Below, piece after piece: positions 1 through 7,663 of a DNA stretch of 64,000 nt. Both the position numbers and the translations under genes were made by a program. Numbering within the stretch: position 1 is the first letter of the stretch; every line of letters begins with the position of its first letter. This stretch comes from Ophiobolus disseminans (taxonomy: Eukaryota; Ascomycota; Dothideomycetes; Pleosporales; Phaeosphaeriaceae): positions 673,668 through 737,667 of the forward strand of contig MU006234.1 in NCBI GenBank assembly GCA_010093685.1, given 5' to 3'. The notes below the pieces were generated by a model. It saw only the letters and a list, made by a program, of their open reading frames with translations, was not told where the DNA came from and did no database searches.

Positions 1-1
1 C

Positions 2-442
2 AACATCAAAGGCTTTCCAGAGCGCTTCCAAGACTGGGTACCTGGCAGACCACGCCTAGAGCATGCCGAAGACAAGGGCTTTGCGGGCACCGAGTCTGGT
101 GTCACCGATGTCATCATTACCTGTGAAGAGCGCTGTTTCGATGCCGTACTTGAAGACCTCCACAACAAGGGTGGCAAAATGAATCGCCCCGTGCACGTAT
201 TCAACGTGGATATCAAGGATAACCACGAAGAAGCCCTAGTCGGCGGAAAGGCCATCCTCGATCTCGGCCTAAGCTTGAATAAAGCTGCCGGGGAGGAGAG
301 GGAAGCGTTTGGCGAGAGTGGCTGGAATCAAGGTGGAGGAGCTGCCCGCTCCGGTTTCGACGAGCGAGTACCCGAAATTCTTGCTTCCTGGCAAGACAGG
401 TGGCCCAGCATGCCCGCCTTGTGGAGCTTAGCCTGGGTTTGA
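2..442 (+). CDS. SSU72: RNA polymerase II CTD phosphatase Ssu72 (3' part)
   Basis: The frame is open from the window edge to the TGA at 440-442, giving the last 146 residues; the N-terminal part with the catalytic CX5R P-loop lies outside the window. Visible family blocks are the DVIITCEERCFD segment, the NVDIKDNHEEA segment followed by GGKAILDL, and the C-terminal DERVPEILASWQDRWP ending in LWSLAW, as in fungal Ssu72 proteins. Ssu72 removes phosphate from Ser5/Ser7 of the RNA polymerase II C-terminal repeat and acts in the cleavage and polyadenylation factor in the nucleus. The Met at 179 is internal, because homology runs upstream of it. No intron is seen in this part. The family call is firm; only the upstream exons are unknown. 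Confidence 0.9.
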   Translation, partial: NIKGFPERFQDWVPGRPRLEHAEDKGFAGTESGVTDVIITCEERCFDAVLEDLHNKGGKMNRPVHVFNVDIKDNHEEALVGGKAILDLGLSLNKAAGEEREAFGESGWNQGGGAARSGFDERVPEILASWQDRWPSMPALWSLAWV

Positions 443-583
443 GGCTGACATCGGAGTCGGCCTGTGCGTTTAGTCATGCTTTTCCTTATCACATATTTTG
501 ATACCCATCTAGCATTAGCGAGGCGTTTCTGAGGCGAGAAAGTATTCTGCTCAAAGTTCAATGAATACTTTTCACATCCATTA

Positions 584-624
584 ACGTAAACCACCACTAA
601 AAGCCCCAAACCACCGAAAGCCCC
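584..624 (+). repeat. Left terminal inverted repeat of the transposon
   Basis: The outer 17 bases match the right end perfectly in inverted orientation. After a short gap, the inner GCCCC...CGAAAGCCCC block pairs with 2391-2412 with about one mismatch. Confidence 0.88.
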
Positions 625-663
625 AAAACATGCTAAGATCAACACCGCTTTGTTAAGTCTATC

Positions 664-2364
664 ATGCCTCTACAACGCAACACCTTATTACATGAACATG
701 AAGGCAGAATTCAGCTTGCCCTTTCTGCCTTGAGTTCTGGCCAATTTCGAAGCCACCGGGCCGCTGCAGACGCCTTTAACGTCAACCGCCGCTCTCTTGA
801 CAAACACGCCAGAGGAATACCATTTTGCCTTGAAACTCTACCTAACAGCCGTAAACTTACGCGCACCAAAGAGCAGACGATTGTCTGATATATACTCGAC
901 CTTGGTTTGCAAGGATTTGTGCCCTGGTTGTGCGAGGTGGCAGATATGGCTGATAAACTGCTGGGTGTATGCGGTGGTGAGCTAGTTGGCAAGCACTGGG
1001 CTGAGCGCTTTGTGATGCGTTCAGCTGGGCTCAAAATGGCCTTCAATCGAGTCAAGGATAGGCAGAGGATACTGCAGGAGGATCCAGAGATCATTGGCGC
1101 GTGGTTCACGCTGGTTGAGGAGACTAAAGCCAAGTACGGCATCCACAACAACAATGTGAACAACTTCAACAAAACTGGCTTCCAGATGGGCGTGATTGGG
1201 TCTATGAAGGTCGTTATAGGCGCAGAGAGATGTGCAAGGCCTGATCTGATCTAACCAGGCAATTGCAAGTGGGTTACAGTGATCCAGAGCGTGTGCGCTG
1301 CTGGGTATGCAACCCCGCCCTTCATCATCTACAAGGGACATGTCCACATCTCTGCGTGGTATGAGGAGACCTCAATACCGCGCAATTGGAAGCTCTCAGT
1401 CTCTGAGAAAGGCTGGACAAACAACACGCTTGGTCTAGAGTGGTTGAAGCACTTTGATGCGCATACAAAGATGTGCCAGGTGGGGGTGTACCGGCTGCTC
1501 ATTTTGGACGGCCATGAGAGCCACCTCAACCAGGATTTCAAGGACTACTGCCTTGAAAATAAGATCTTGACCCTCTTTATGCCCCCTTATTTATCGCACA
1601 TCCTCCAGCCCCTTGATGTGGTCTGCTTCTTGCTGCTGAAGCGCAAGTACTCCCAGCACATCAGAGACTTGGCACACCAACGCAACTTCCACATCAACAA
1701 GGAAGGCTTCCTCCCTGCCTTCAAAGACGTGTTTTGAGACGTGTTTACGGAGGATAACTGCCAAAAGGCCTTTGAGGCAGCAGGGCTAGTCCCTCTGAAC
1801 ACGCAGGTAGTGTTGGATTGTGTTGAAGTGCGGCTGCGTACCCTGTCAGAACCCCTCCTCCCAGAGACGCTGTGGCAGTCAAAGACTCCAAGCACTACCC
1901 GTGAGTTTGGATCTCAGTCAAAGCTTGTACGCGAGTCCTTTACTCGGTTGCCTGTTACAGCCCAGGCTAGCTTCTCTCAGCTTGTAAAAGGAGCTGAACT
2001 TGTGTTGCACCAGAACACACTGCTTGTTGCCCGCATTCACAAGGTTGAAGAGCAACTGGCAGTAATAACTAAAAAGAAAATGCAGTAACGCAAGCATATC
2101 CAACATGGTGGCACAATGGAGTATGGTGACGCAGCAGCGCAGGTTGCTGCTGAGGCGTCTGCGGCACCTCAGCGTTCAAAGAAGGCTCGTGGTGGTGGTG
2201 ATCAAGAACCAGCCCAACCAGCTGTATGGCGTTGTGGGAACTGTGGCAGGACTGGGCACAACGCGCGAACGTGCAAACAGGATACAGAGGCATCTTCTAA
2301 ATCAGATGCTAGCACAACGTACGCTGCCTCCTTGTTTGATAGCGATGAAATTGAAGATTTGTAA
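664..2364 (+). pseudogene. pogo/Fot1 transposase broken by four in-frame stops
   Basis: A single frame runs from 664 to the TAA at 2362-2364 (566 codons before it) with no frameshift, but is broken by TGA at 886, TAA at 1252, TGA at 1735 and TAA at 2086. Each fits a C-to-T change in CGA or CAA. Order of parts: N-terminal psq/CENP-B-type helix-turn-helix (HRAAADAFNVNRRSL), then the DDE_1 superfamily core with LILDGHESH and LQPLDV...LLLK, then a coiled region, then a C-terminal zinc knuckle (CGNCGRTGHNARTC). The first catalytic Asp, normally in an NxDxTG motif, reads Asn (NFNKTG). The protein cannot be active. Both the stops and the Asp-to-Asn change fit RIP, which many filamentous ascomycetes apply to repeats. 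Confidence 0.88.
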
Positions 2365-2390
2365 CATGAGTTTACTGTGTCAAGAGATTT

Positions 2391-2437
2391 CGGGGCTTTC
2401 GGTGGGTTGGGGCTTTGAAGTTAGTGGTGGTTTACGT
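2391..2437 (-). repeat. Right terminal inverted repeat of the transposon
   Basis: This is the inverted partner of 584-624. It begins with GGGGCTTTCGG and ends with TTAGTGGTGGTTTACGT directly before the TA target duplication. The spacer between the two blocks differs by a few bases from the left copy. Confidence 0.88.
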
Positions 2438-2439
2438 TA

Positions 2440-2983
2440 CCGATCTTTCCTTTTCCACATCAGAACAATTGCGTTGAAGGGGACGCCTCCTTTTTGGTCA
2501 CTCTAACACATTAACTACATTGCCTAAATTTGGTCGCCGTCTCCCGATGAGTGAAGAGCGGTGGCATAGAGAGAAGATGGCTAGCATGCTAAGTTGCGAC
2601 TACGATGTATAAGAAAAAGTGTGCCAGGCAAGTTTGTGTTTTTCGATTTTTTGAAATGTTGGTGGGAATTGATGATTTGTCCTTGTTCGCAAATAATCTT
2701 GTTACTGAGGTGCCCGAGTAATTTCTTTACTTTCTAATGAGGCTTGCGGACATGTGTGGACTGAGAAGAATTCATGGTTTAGTTTGGGTAATGATTTTCA
2801 CGTTTAAACCACGGTTGACACTCTGTATCGTTCTTGTATTTTCCTGAAGTATGTTGTTCGAGACCGACTTAACTGGGGAGAGATTAATTAGCTGTTGTTA
2901 CTGCTCCTTCAAACCCTGTACACATTTGCTGAACCCTTCCTTTTGGAGATTGTAATACCTCGATCACAGCATCCTCGGGTCTC
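2440..2983. other. Intergenic, no gene seen
   Basis: AT-leaning sequence between the transposon and the stop codon of the minus-strand membrane-protein gene. No supported ORF, RNA gene or repeat. It should hold the 3' untranslated region and terminator of the gene at 2984-3950. Confidence 0.5.
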
Positions 2984-3950
2984 TTAGCTTCTCACATGGT
3001 GTCTCCCGTCCAGTTCCACTGGTCTTGAGACTGCAGCAGGTAACTCCGCATCCGCCATGCGCACCTCGTGTCCGACCATCTCGTGCACCGGTTGAGCATC
3101 GCGATGAGCATACTTGATAGCGCTTCCGTCGGTAGGCGGCTGTTGTCCCGGGTATGGATGTTCATGAGCATATAGTTCTGTACCGTGTGGTCCTGTCGCC
3201 TTTTGTTTCTTGCGAATGAAAAACCATACTAAGGCGACGAGGAGAGCAATGCCTACAACCCCACCAACTACTCCCCCTGCTATTGCGGCTACTGGTGTCG
3301 AGGAAGATGACCCTGCGGACGGTGTCGAGGACGGGGATTGTGTGGGCATGCTGGAAGCGACGGGCGTTATAGATGCAGAAGTCGTAGACGCGGAACTCGA
3401 TGTTCCTGAAAGTGCTGTGGTAGACGTGCTACCGGGTCTGCTAGAGATGGAAGCAATTGTAGCTAGATCTATCAATTCAATCAGCCATGATTCCGCATTT
3501 CCACCTTCCGCCCGCTTACCGATGCCAACTCTAATCGTGGTCAACAACTGAGCCCCATTCTCTAATGCGCCTCCAGGCCTCCCACACCCATTCGTGTTCG
3601 AGACATTGTACCCTCGCAGACCATGCTCACAGCAGAAAAGACCCCCGTTATCGAAAAGGTCCCTGCAAGTGGATTTACCAAGTCAGTGCCATGTCTCACA
3701 TGCGCAACCTTGGAATCTCTTACCACGTCGCGTTCGAACATGCGGGCTGAACAGCTGCTACCAAGCTAGTAGTACAGTTGGTCCCGGACGGACAGCATGC
3801 GATGTTATATTGCGTCGGGCAGGTGAATTGGATAGGGCAACAGCCGCGGAATGGTGCACGGGTTATGCCGCAGTCGACTTCAAGGCCAGGAAGGCAGCCT
3901 GTATCACGGCGGATCGCGAAGCCTTCGTTAATGACTGGGGAAGAAGACAT
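2984..3950 (-). CDS. Cys-rich, Ser/Thr-stalked single-pass membrane protein
   Basis: Two exons, 3950-3724 and 3662-2984, joined over a 61-nt intron (GTAAGA...TTGCAG). The join keeps one reading frame and continues the Cys-rich domain. Order of parts: an ectodomain with many cysteines including CCP and CC pairs (DTGCLPGLEVDCG, CCPSGTNC, FCCEHG), a Ser/Thr/Pro-rich stalk likely to be O-glycosylated, one transmembrane helix (GGVVGGVVGIALLVALVWFF), a basic stop-transfer RKKQK, and a cytoplasmic tail of about 70 residues. This layout is common in fungal cell-surface sensor or adhesin-like proteins; the exact role is unknown. No signal peptide is seen at the Met used, and a TCTTCTTCCCCAG acceptor-like sequence directly after it suggests the true first exon lies upstream of 3950, beyond the poly-G tract. 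Confidence 0.65.
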
Positions 3951-3970
3951 GATCAGCGATTCAGAAGTCT

Positions 3971-3986
3971 GGGGGGGGGGGGGGGG
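3971..3986. repeat. Poly-G tract (16 G)
   Basis: Uninterrupted run of 16 G on the plus strand, just upstream of the annotated start of the minus-strand Cys-rich protein. It lies where an intron or promoter of that gene would be, and such tracts are prone to length change and sequencing error. Confidence 0.9.
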
Positions 3987-3990
3987 TGAG

Positions 3991-4264
3991 GCTGGGAGAA
4001 CGCTGTTTTACAATGAATGAGGTCGCAAGGCTGAAGGATTTGAAAGTCATGACTCTCGAAGGATCACTGGTGCATCGGGCTAGAGAACGCCTCAAGATGA
4101 ATACGATCATGGGGCTGAAATTTGGTGTTACCGCAGGTGAGTAGGATTGGGAGAGCATTGTGCAAGCAAGGCTAAAGGATTCGAGGTTTACTTGGGGTCC
4201 TGACTGTATAAGGATCACTAGTGCATCAGACTAAGAACCGCATCGAGATGAACACGATTATGCG
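3991..4264. repeat. Diverged direct duplication, ~115-bp units
   Basis: Two related stretches lie head to tail, about 3991-4108 and 4149-4264. Shared blocks in the same order include GGGAGA, CAAGGCT(G/A)AAGGATT, AAGGATCACT(G/A)GTGCATC and ATGAA(T/C)ACGAT(C/T)ATG. Identity is partial, with indels. On the minus strand each copy carries a short hydrophobic-looking peptide frame, so they may be relics of a duplicated 5' exon of the gene at 2984-3950, but this is only inference. Confidence 0.65.
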
Positions 4265-4954
4265 CAAGCCATGGCATCGGGATGGAGTGGACGTGAGCAC
4301 AAGGCACGTGTTGCTATTCGCTGGGGGCCTTAGAGCCGAATGAGTGCCAAGGTGGCTTGGTGGCTTCAATGTACCTCAGACATCGAGCAGCACGCGAGCC
4401 GGTCTCGGATACTGAGCGACGATTCGAAAGCTGTTATCGAGGCTGAGGACGTCGAACGTTGCCCAGGTGAGTGCGATCCGTCGCGCGACACGTGGGAAAC
4501 CATATGACGTAGGTCGATGTCTAGTGCGCATCGACCTATTGTTGTAAAATTCCGAACATTCGCACCTAACGTAATCAACATGTAGCTATGCTTCGTGCTT
4601 GATACACATACACGTACAAGAACTCTGTTGGTGTAATATTACTGTCAGACTCACGATGTGCGACTGGTCTGGAAGAGGCTCTGCTCTTCCCTTGGATCCT
4701 GGCTGAAGGCGGTGTGACATGTCCCGCACAAAGTGAGCCAACCAACCCACTGAACGACCTCCAAGTTTCCATCTCCAAAAGCCAAAAGCTGACTCAACTC
4801 AAGTGACGCAAAGTGTGTAAATGCACGTCGGTGTGATTGACGTACGTTGTACTGCAGCAGCTTGGGCCTTACGTAGCAACGGATTGTTTCTCGATCTTCA
4901 TCAGATCATCTGCTTCCACCTGCTACATCATCAAACTTAGCATCGCTCAGAGAC
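4265..4954. other. Intergenic, no gene seen
   Basis: Nothing coding is supported. It should hold the promoter of the small secreted protein that starts at 4955, and possibly the promoter or first exon of the minus-strand gene at 2984-3950. Confidence 0.45.
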
Positions 4955-5359
4955 ATGCTCATACAGACTGCGCGCTTCGTGAGCCACTTCACAATACTGT
5001 TACTTGCAGCCACCATCCTCGCAACGGCAAACCCCCGACGCAATACTCGATGCGCGTCAAGACCAAATCAACCAGTCTGCGGTTGGGAACTCATGGAGCT
5101 TGGTAAGCTTGCATCCACACATCATGCTCAGTTCGTTAATAAATTCCAAGGTGTTCCGATATCTTTCTTGGGTGACACGTATGCCCACCAAACCAAAGAC
5201 CGATCGCAATGTGTCCGAGGCGATGAAGGGAAGAAGTACTGCACGTGTGTCTTTGAATGCGGAAACGGAGTTTGGACATGTAAGGATGGGAACTATGAGT
5301 TCAAACAGGGTTGCAAGAAGTATTGCCACGGCGGAGAGTGTGACGGAGACGGAGCGTAG
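4955..5359 (+). CDS. Small secreted cysteine-rich protein
   Basis: The frame encodes 134 residues and starts with a clear signal peptide (basic start, hydrophobic core FTILLLAATILATA, likely cleavage near residue 25). The mature part of about 109 residues has ten cysteines, mostly in the last 60 residues: QC, YCTC, EC, TC, GC, YC and EC. Small size, secretion signal and an even, high Cys count fit the pattern of apoplastic effector candidates or antimicrobial proteins of plant-associated fungi. No named family is recognised. A GTAAGC at 5102 could be read as a donor, but splicing to CCAAG at 5150 shifts frame and loses the Cys pattern, so an unspliced gene is preferred. It is convergent with, and 50 bp from, the next gene. 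Confidence 0.65.
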   Translation: MLIQTARFVSHFTILLLAATILATANPRRNTRCASRPNQPVCGWELMELGKLASTHHAQFVNKFQGVPISFLGDTYAHQTKDRSQCVRGDEGKKYCTCVFECGNGVWTCKDGNYEFKQGCKKYCHGGECDGDGA

Positions 5360-5409
5360 CCAAGTATGACCCATATATTCGAGCTAATTCGACCCCCTCT
5401 CCAATGCAT

Positions 5410-6189
5410 TCAGATCAGAGCGTAATTCGCTTCTACATCCCTCTCTTCCTCTCCCTTTTCAAGATACCAGTGTCCAAGCGCGCTACAAAACATCAACAGC
5501 GCAACAACAAACGACACCGAAGACGCGAGAAGAAAATGACTCTCACTATCTACCAACGACGGCAAAGACAAGAAAAGCCCCAACATCAGCCCTATCACAA
5601 CGCTAGGCTTCTGCGAAATATTCTGCCGGTTGATGTAATGCATTGAGACCACCCCTCCAGCCCATCCGAGCCCTGCTACTACAAAAGCGGGTGTCGAGGG
5701 ACGCTCCGAGGCGTGCAGAAATGATGGCACAAACTCGACAAAAGACGTGCAAGCTTCTATCCTCGAGGCCGCTGAGTTGGCCCACATGGACTTCGAGAAG
5801 TCGTGGCGGATGGTTGCATACAGGCGATCTGTCATTGTGATGTGACCGCATAGGTCGTAGCTGCGTACTGTGGTAATGCAGCAGAGTTGAAAGGCGGCTA
5901 GACATGTCGTGAAGAGCATGTTCCAGTGACGCCGGCGTGGACTTGCGGCTTCTGCACGTGCTGCGGAAAGACCTCTTCTTGCGGATTTGAACGACCAATG
6001 TTCTCTGTAATTGCCTCGTGTGTTATCATCTAATGGCTCCTGCAAAGGCTGATGTTCTTGTTCCTTTGGCGATTGCTGTCCGTCGGAGTCGTCGTCGTCG
6101 AGTGGCAGATCGACCGCATTGTAGGGCTGTGCATTGTCCTGGGGAGAAACATAGGAAGGCAGAACATCCTTGGAAGACGTGGACAACAT
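5410..6189 (-). CDS. Hypothetical four-helix membrane protein
   Basis: A single-exon frame of 259 residues. The N-terminal ~90 residues are hydrophilic and acidic (LPLDDDDSDG), then basic (SARRGLSAARAEAASPRRR). Four hydrophobic segments follow: LFTTCLAAFQLCCITTV, AFVVAGLGWAGGVVSM, VVIGLMLGLFLSLPSLV and LLASSVSFVVALLMFCSAL. The C-terminus is short and charged. The loop between helices 1 and 2 is about 60 residues and polar. I do not recognise the family. The layout suggests an integral membrane protein with a cytosolic N-terminal tail. The next gene upstream is RRP41, in the same orientation, about 400 bp away. Confidence 0.6.
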   Translation of the reverse strand: MLSTSSKDVLPSYVSPQDNAQPYNAVDLPLDDDDSDGQQSPKEQEHQPLQEPLDDNTRGNYREHWSFKSARRGLSAARAEAASPRRRHWNMLFTTCLAAFQLCCITTVRSYDLCGHITMTDRLYATIRHDFSKSMWANSAASRIEACTSFVEFVPSFLHASERPSTPAFVVAGLGWAGGVVSMHYINRQNISQKPSVVIGLMLGLFLSLPSLVDSESHFLLASSVSFVVALLMFCSALGHWYLEKGEEERDVEANYALI

Positions 6190-6595
6190 GGTGAAATTTC
6201 ACGACGATGGGGTAAAGTTCGAGTGCAAAGGGTATTTAAGTCAGCGATGTTCCCGGTCAGGTTCCGACTAAGGCAGTGTCGTGGCTATGTATCGCCCTTT
6301 TCTGCCTTGCACGCCTCACTGCGTCCAGAAAATTTCAGCGCCCTGCAGTAATGGGATTTGCCCAATCTGACTGTGCCTGTAGATGGCTACTATCTTCTCT
6401 TTTATTCTTTGTGCTGATTCCGGAGAACTGATCCAGGCAGCGGGTCTGTCCTTGCTGAATGTGCATATCTGCTTTCTTAGCACTTCGTTCTCTTCCGCAG
6501 CCATAGCAGCAACATGGCGCAATGCTGTGCGCGTGGCTAGGCGTGTCGATGTGTCCGGACGCCGTGCATCCACCAGGACATCAAAGCCCCAACTT
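6190..6595. other. Intergenic between the membrane protein and RRP41
   Basis: Holds the promoter of the minus-strand membrane-protein gene and the 3' end of RRP41. A minus-strand frame at 6316-6636 overlaps the RRP41 end and has no recognisable domain; I do not call it a gene. Confidence 0.45.
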
Positions 6596-7351
6596 TCATC
6601 CGAATCGCTTCCCGTATCCTTTGACCACACCATCAAGTATTCCTCTCATTCGCTTGCAGCCCTCTATACCCACTGCCAGCATGCCCTCCAGCCTCTCCAT
6701 CCTGACCCTTGTTTCCATGACACAGACGGCCACCTGATCGCTGTCGCCAAGCGTGCCGACTGTGAGAAACGGCAGCTCCTGCTCCTCCAACGTGTTGAGG
6801 TCGAGTAGCGGGTCGTCGGCGGACGCATTGTCAGCAGCGGTAGAGGATGCACTCGACGCAGCCGTGCAGGCTACCAGGTAGTCCGTCATGGGAATGCCGG
6901 CGTCGATGAGGGCGAGTGTCGAGGCGTTTATGCATGCGGCGAGCAGTGAGCCGTCCTGTGATATGATGTGGATGTTGAGGGTGATGGTCGAGTGCGGGAA
7001 GAGGTGGAGCAGGAGGACGCCTTCGAATGCGCTCTTCACGCAGTGCTCCATCTCCTTGCTTCGCTTGTCCCCGCCGCCCCTTCTCCTTCGTTCCATGCCA
7101 CTGAAGCCTGCAAAGTTGATCTCGACCTCTACTTTTGCCTGCCCACCGGATCCGCCTCTTTGCCCAGACTGTCGTCCTTCGGCGGGCCCTGTGACCGAGA
7201 CTAAGATTTTAGTGTTGCCCATCTCGAGATATGACGAGCCATCTGCGGCGGCCTGCGTAGATATCTGCGCGTGGATGCGACGAAGCTCGTTCCATCGCCG
7301 GCCGTCGAGGCGGAGGAGCGCAAGGGAGTAGGTCGAGGTATCGAGCGGCAT
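6596..7351 (-). CDS. SKI6: Exosome core subunit Rrp41/Ski6
   Basis: A single exon of 251 residues, the usual length for Rrp41. It opens with the RNase PH-type block LLRLDGRRWNELRRI, followed by GSSYLEMGNTKILVSVTGP (about residues 39-56), an insert rich in Gly and Arg, then FPHSTITLNIHIISQDGSLLAACINA and ALIDAGIPMTDYLVAC, all typical of the Rrp41 branch. Rrp41 is one of six RNase PH-like ring subunits of the nuclear and cytoplasmic RNA exosome. In fungi the ring is catalytically inert and guides RNA to Rrp44. The Arg/Gly/Lys-rich stretch near residues 60-98 is a lineage-specific loop. It shares a divergent promoter with the ERCC6L2-like gene. Confidence 0.93.
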   Translation of the reverse strand: MPLDTSTYSLALLRLDGRRWNELRRIHAQISTQAAADGSSYLEMGNTKILVSVTGPAEGRQSGQRGGSGGQAKVEVEINFAGFSGMERRRRGGGDKRSKEMEHCVKSAFEGVLLLHLFPHSTITLNIHIISQDGSLLAACINASTLALIDAGIPMTDYLVACTAASSASSTAADNASADDPLLDLNTLEEQELPFLTVGTLGDSDQVAVCVMETRVRMERLEGMLAVGIEGCKRMRGILDGVVKGYGKRFG

Positions 7352-7663
7352 TGTACCAAGTCAGTGGCTGCAGAGCGCTCGCCGATGTGTCTTTTCTCGT
7401 TCGACGATCTTCTTGGATGGCAATGTTCCACCTGGAGGTTGTAGAGCGCTCGCGATTGTATGGCAAGGTTCAATCGGTGCGGGGGAACTTGAGGCCTTGC
7501 GCGAAGCTCGTCGATAATTTGGTTCGGACAGCAGGGATGCTGCTGCAAGGCGGCCCCACTTTGCACGTGAGAGCGCGCTTTCGCGTCGTCCGCCCTTTAC
7601 CTCCATGCCACACTCCAGTCATGGCCTGATCAGCGATGCGCTTCGAGCCGCAATCACTGCGCC
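7352..7663. promoter_or_regulatory. Divergent promoter of RRP41 and the ERCC6L2-like gene
   Basis: 312 bp separate the start codons of two divergent housekeeping-type genes, so both promoters and 5' untranslated regions must lie here. No specific regulator site is claimed. Confidence 0.6.

Larger units (their letters stand above)
584..2437 (+). mobile_element. Decayed pogo/Fot1-type DNA transposon with TIRs
   Basis: The left end (ACGTAAACCACCACTAA, 584-600) is the exact reverse complement of the right end (2421-2437). A subterminal inverted repeat of about 22 bp (603-624 against 2391-2412) continues the match with a few mismatches. Both ends are flanked by TA (582-583 and 2438-2439), the target duplication expected of the Tc1/mariner superfamily. 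The interior carries one transposase frame in plus orientation. The element is about 1.85 kb, a usual size for fungal Fot1-like elements. It lies between SSU72 and a membrane-protein gene and interrupts neither. Confidence 0.9.

Noticed and set aside
5102..5150. Possible intron in the small secreted protein
   Set aside because: Splicing there shifts the frame and destroys the regular Cys pattern.
6316..6636. Minus-strand frame of 105 codons downstream of RRP41
   Set aside because: It overlaps the RRP41 end in another frame and shows no domain, signal peptide or membrane segment.
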